Positions 62,372 to 64,000 of a stretch of 64,000 bases of DNA are shown here, piece after piece. The stretch comes from JALZKA01 sp963786495 (GTDB taxonomy: Bacteria; Actinomycetota; Thermoleophilia; Solirubrobacterales; 70-9). The position numbers and the translations under genes were made by a program. The stretch is taken from positions 62,001 to 126,000 of the forward strand of contig CAWAZL010000001.1 in assembly GCA_963786495.1 (NCBI GenBank), in the 5' to 3' direction. The notes beneath the pieces were generated by a model, which worked only from the letters and a program-made list of their open reading frames with translations, ran no database searches and had not been told where the DNA came from. Numbering within the stretch: the stretch's first letter is position 1; every line of letters begins with the position of its first letter.

Positions 62372-64000
62372 TCAGGCCGCGGCGGCTCCCCGGTGGTTCG
62401 CAGGCTTTGAGCCCTCGGCCGCATAACCGCCGATCAGCGCGTCGGCGATTGAGCTGCCGGCACCTCCACCACCGTCCGTCACCGAGTCGACGACGTCGCG
62501 CTTCTCGGCAAGGAGCGTCGCGATCCGCTCGTCGATGGTCTCGTTCGCCAGGAGGTACCACGCGGTCACGCTCTCGGCCTGCCCGATGCGGTGGACCCGG
62601 TCCTCGGCCTGGTCGTGCTTGGCCGGAGTCCAGTCGAGCTCGAGGAAAGCGACGTTGGCGGCTGCGGTAAGCGTGAACCCGTGCGAAGCGACCTGAAGCG
62701 AGCAGACGCAAAGCTCGGGTCCTTCCTCAGCTTGGAAGCGCTGCACGTTCGCTTCCCGATCGTCCATCGAATCGTCGCCAACGATGCGCGCGCATTCCGG
62801 GAACCGCTCGATCACCGCCGCCTGGATCTCACGGTGGTGGGCAAACACCACGAGCCGTTCGCCGGATTCACGGAAGTCATCGATCCACGAAAGGGCAGCG
62901 TCGAGCTTGCCGCGAGCCGCCAACCGGCGGAGCGCCGACATCTTCACCAGCGCCTGGGCACGAGCGTCGGGCGCCAGCCGCCCCGTTTCCCCATCGCCGG
63001 CCTGCTCCAAGAGCCAGCGAATGAAGTCACGTTCGGCACGCTTGTATTCCGCCTCGTTCGTTGACGGGACCGGGACCACGGCGCGCCGCTTTGCCGGCAG
63101 CTGAGTCAGGACGTCGGCCTTCCGGCGGCGCAGAAAGCACGAGCTCCGGAGGCGCGAGTGAAGCTTTCGCCGCGACCCGGGGCTCGCGTATCCGCGCCTG
63201 AAGCTCGCCATCGTTCCGTACTCGCCCAAGCGGTCGAGCGCGCGCAGCTGCGGCGCCAGCTCGGCCGGACGGTTGACGACGGGTGTGCCGGTGAGCGCCA
63301 GCCGCAGCGCGTCGGGTCCGAGGCTCTCTGCCAGCTCGAGCACCGCCTTGGTGCGCACGGCGACCGGGTTCTTCACGTAGTGCGACTCGTCCAGGATCAG
63401 CGCCCGCGGTGAAAGCTCGCCCAGGGCTTCGAGGTGCGCGGCGGCGATCTCGTAGTTGAGAACGACGATGTCCGCCCCTTCGAGCTCCTGACTGGTGCGG
63501 CCCGAGAGGGCAATCGCCTGACGGCCCGGAAGCCATGTCCTGATCTCACGAAGCCAGTTCAGCTTGAGCGAGGCCGGGCAGATCACAACCGCCGGATACG
63601 CGAGATCTGCCTGCACGGTCGCGAGCGCCTGGATCGTCTTGCCAAGCCCTTGCTCGTCCGCGAGAAAGACGCGGCGGCGCTCCAGGGCATAGACGACGCC
63701 GGCACGCTGGAACGGCATCAGCTCGCCGCCGAGCCCCTGGATCTCGAGCTCGGCGTCATGAGCCTGCGACATCGCCAGCAGGCGCTGGGCGTCATCGTCG
63801 GTCACGACCTCGCCGTCGATCAAGGCACGCGCCGCGAGGGTCATGGCGACGCGGTGCTTGCGGATGAATCGCGCGAGAACGTCGGGCGGCCATGCCGACG
63901 CCGGAAGATCGACCTCGCCGCTTCCTGATTTTCGGGCGAGCCGGCTTTCCTGCGCCAGGAACTCCGTCTCGACCCGCTCGTCCCAGACCGTCTCGATCAC
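62372..64000 (-). CDS. SNF2-family DEAD/DEAH helicase (5' end outside the window)
   Basis: At least 542 residues with the SNF2/RapA helicase motifs: FLADEQGLGKTIQALATVQA (Walker A), LNYEIAA, ALILDESHYVKN (DEAH-type box as DESH), ALTGTP, a second RecA domain with LVVFAHHREIQAAVIERFPE, and QAEDRVHRIGQ (motif VI). It resembles SMARCAL1-like and bacterial DNA-translocase proteins. The frame is still open at the window edge, and a GTG is the last codon visible, so the true start may lie beyond. Confidence 0.9.
   Translation of the reverse strand: MIETVWDERVETEFLAQESRLARKSGSGEVDLPASAWPPDVLARFIRKHRVAMTLAARALIDGEVVTDDDAQRLLAMSQAHDAELEIQGLGGELMPFQRAGVVYALERRRVFLADEQGLGKTIQALATVQADLAYPAVVICPASLKLNWLREIRTWLPGRQAIALSGRTSQELEGADIVVLNYEIAAAHLEALGELSPRALILDESHYVKNPVAVRTKAVLELAESLGPDALRLALTGTPVVNRPAELAPQLRALDRLGEYGTMASFRRGYASPGSRRKLHSRLRSSCFLRRRKADVLTQLPAKRRAVVPVPSTNEAEYKRAERDFIRWLLEQAGDGETGRLAPDARAQALVKMSALRRLAARGKLDAALSWIDDFRESGERLVVFAHHREIQAAVIERFPECARIVGDDSMDDREANVQRFQAEEGPELCVCSLQVASHGFTLTAAANVAFLELDWTPAKHDQAEDRVHRIGQAESVTAWYLLANETIDERIATLLAEKRDVVDSVTDGGGGAGSSIADALIGGYAAEGSKPANHRGAAAA

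Overview
The window is high-GC DNA with dense, often overlapping genes (ATGA, GTGA and TTGA junctions), frequent GTG and TTG starts and strong G/C preference at third codon positions. Several protein types point to an actinobacterium of the Thermoleophilia/Solirubrobacterales kind: the N-terminal segment LALFVALGGTAYAA in the protein at 33.3 kb, a small C-terminal Cys/Gly-His domain shared by two secreted proteins (16.4 and 39.0 kb), and a sigma factor fused to a zinc-finger anti-sigma-like tail. The lineage is an inference from these families. No rRNA, CRISPR array, integrase or insertion sequence was found. The only RNA gene seen is an initiator tRNA.

Layout. 0-5.3 kb: the end of a thiamine-diphosphate enzyme; an ECF sigma factor and a small secreted protein that share a promoter-like motif; and a DrrAB-type ABC exporter divergent from a MarR regulator, with a palindrome between them. 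5.3-10.6 kb: GNAT, multicopper oxidase, cupredoxin, VanZ-RDD protein, Ppx/GppA phosphatase and SixA phosphatase, all interrupted by frame changes although their motifs survive. This looks like a patch of poor sequence. 10.6-18.3 kb: tRNA-fMet, a large LuxR-type ATPase regulator, a long hairpin, and an overlapping run of methyltransferase, seven-bladed beta-propeller and repeat-containing secreted protein. 18.4-24.6 kb: an accessory-looking stretch with a deleted DUF4260 remnant, small unknown genes and a tightly coupled four-gene operon (shortened ATP-grasp, SbnA-like synthase, FAD/NAD(P)-binding protein, Y4yA-like PLP enzyme). This operon is the best candidate for an undescribed biosynthetic system.

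24.6-33.2 kb: a LigD-type polymerase domain, a hydrolase and a DUF899 protein, then genes that together read as lysine breakdown through alpha-aminoadipate (lysine 6-dehydrogenase-like, aminoadipate-semialdehyde dehydrogenase, aminotransferase, fused 2-oxoacid dehydrogenase E1). 33.3-45.5 kb: secreted and cell-surface proteins (CocE-type hydrolase, subtilase, membrane sulfatase-fold protein with a small membrane protein and a methyltransferase) and housekeeping-like hydrolases. 45.6-56.2 kb: a ten-gene same-strand run with Kdd, a hotdog thioesterase and Kce (the 3,5-diaminohexanoate route of lysine breakdown), a TetR regulator, an LD-carboxypeptidase-family protein, a complete Dpp/Opp-type peptide importer and a DmpA-type peptidase. 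This reads as peptide uptake coupled to amino-acid breakdown. 56.2-64 kb: a membrane-anchored calcineurin-type phosphoesterase, two cytochromes P450, a conserved secreted protein, an NAD-dependent epimerase and the downstream part of an SNF2-type helicase.

Two chemically different lysine-degradation routes therefore lie about 12 kb apart. Single frame breaks also occur in the genes at 36.9, 42.47, 49.65/50.73 and 56.93 kb and are best treated as sequence errors until checked.
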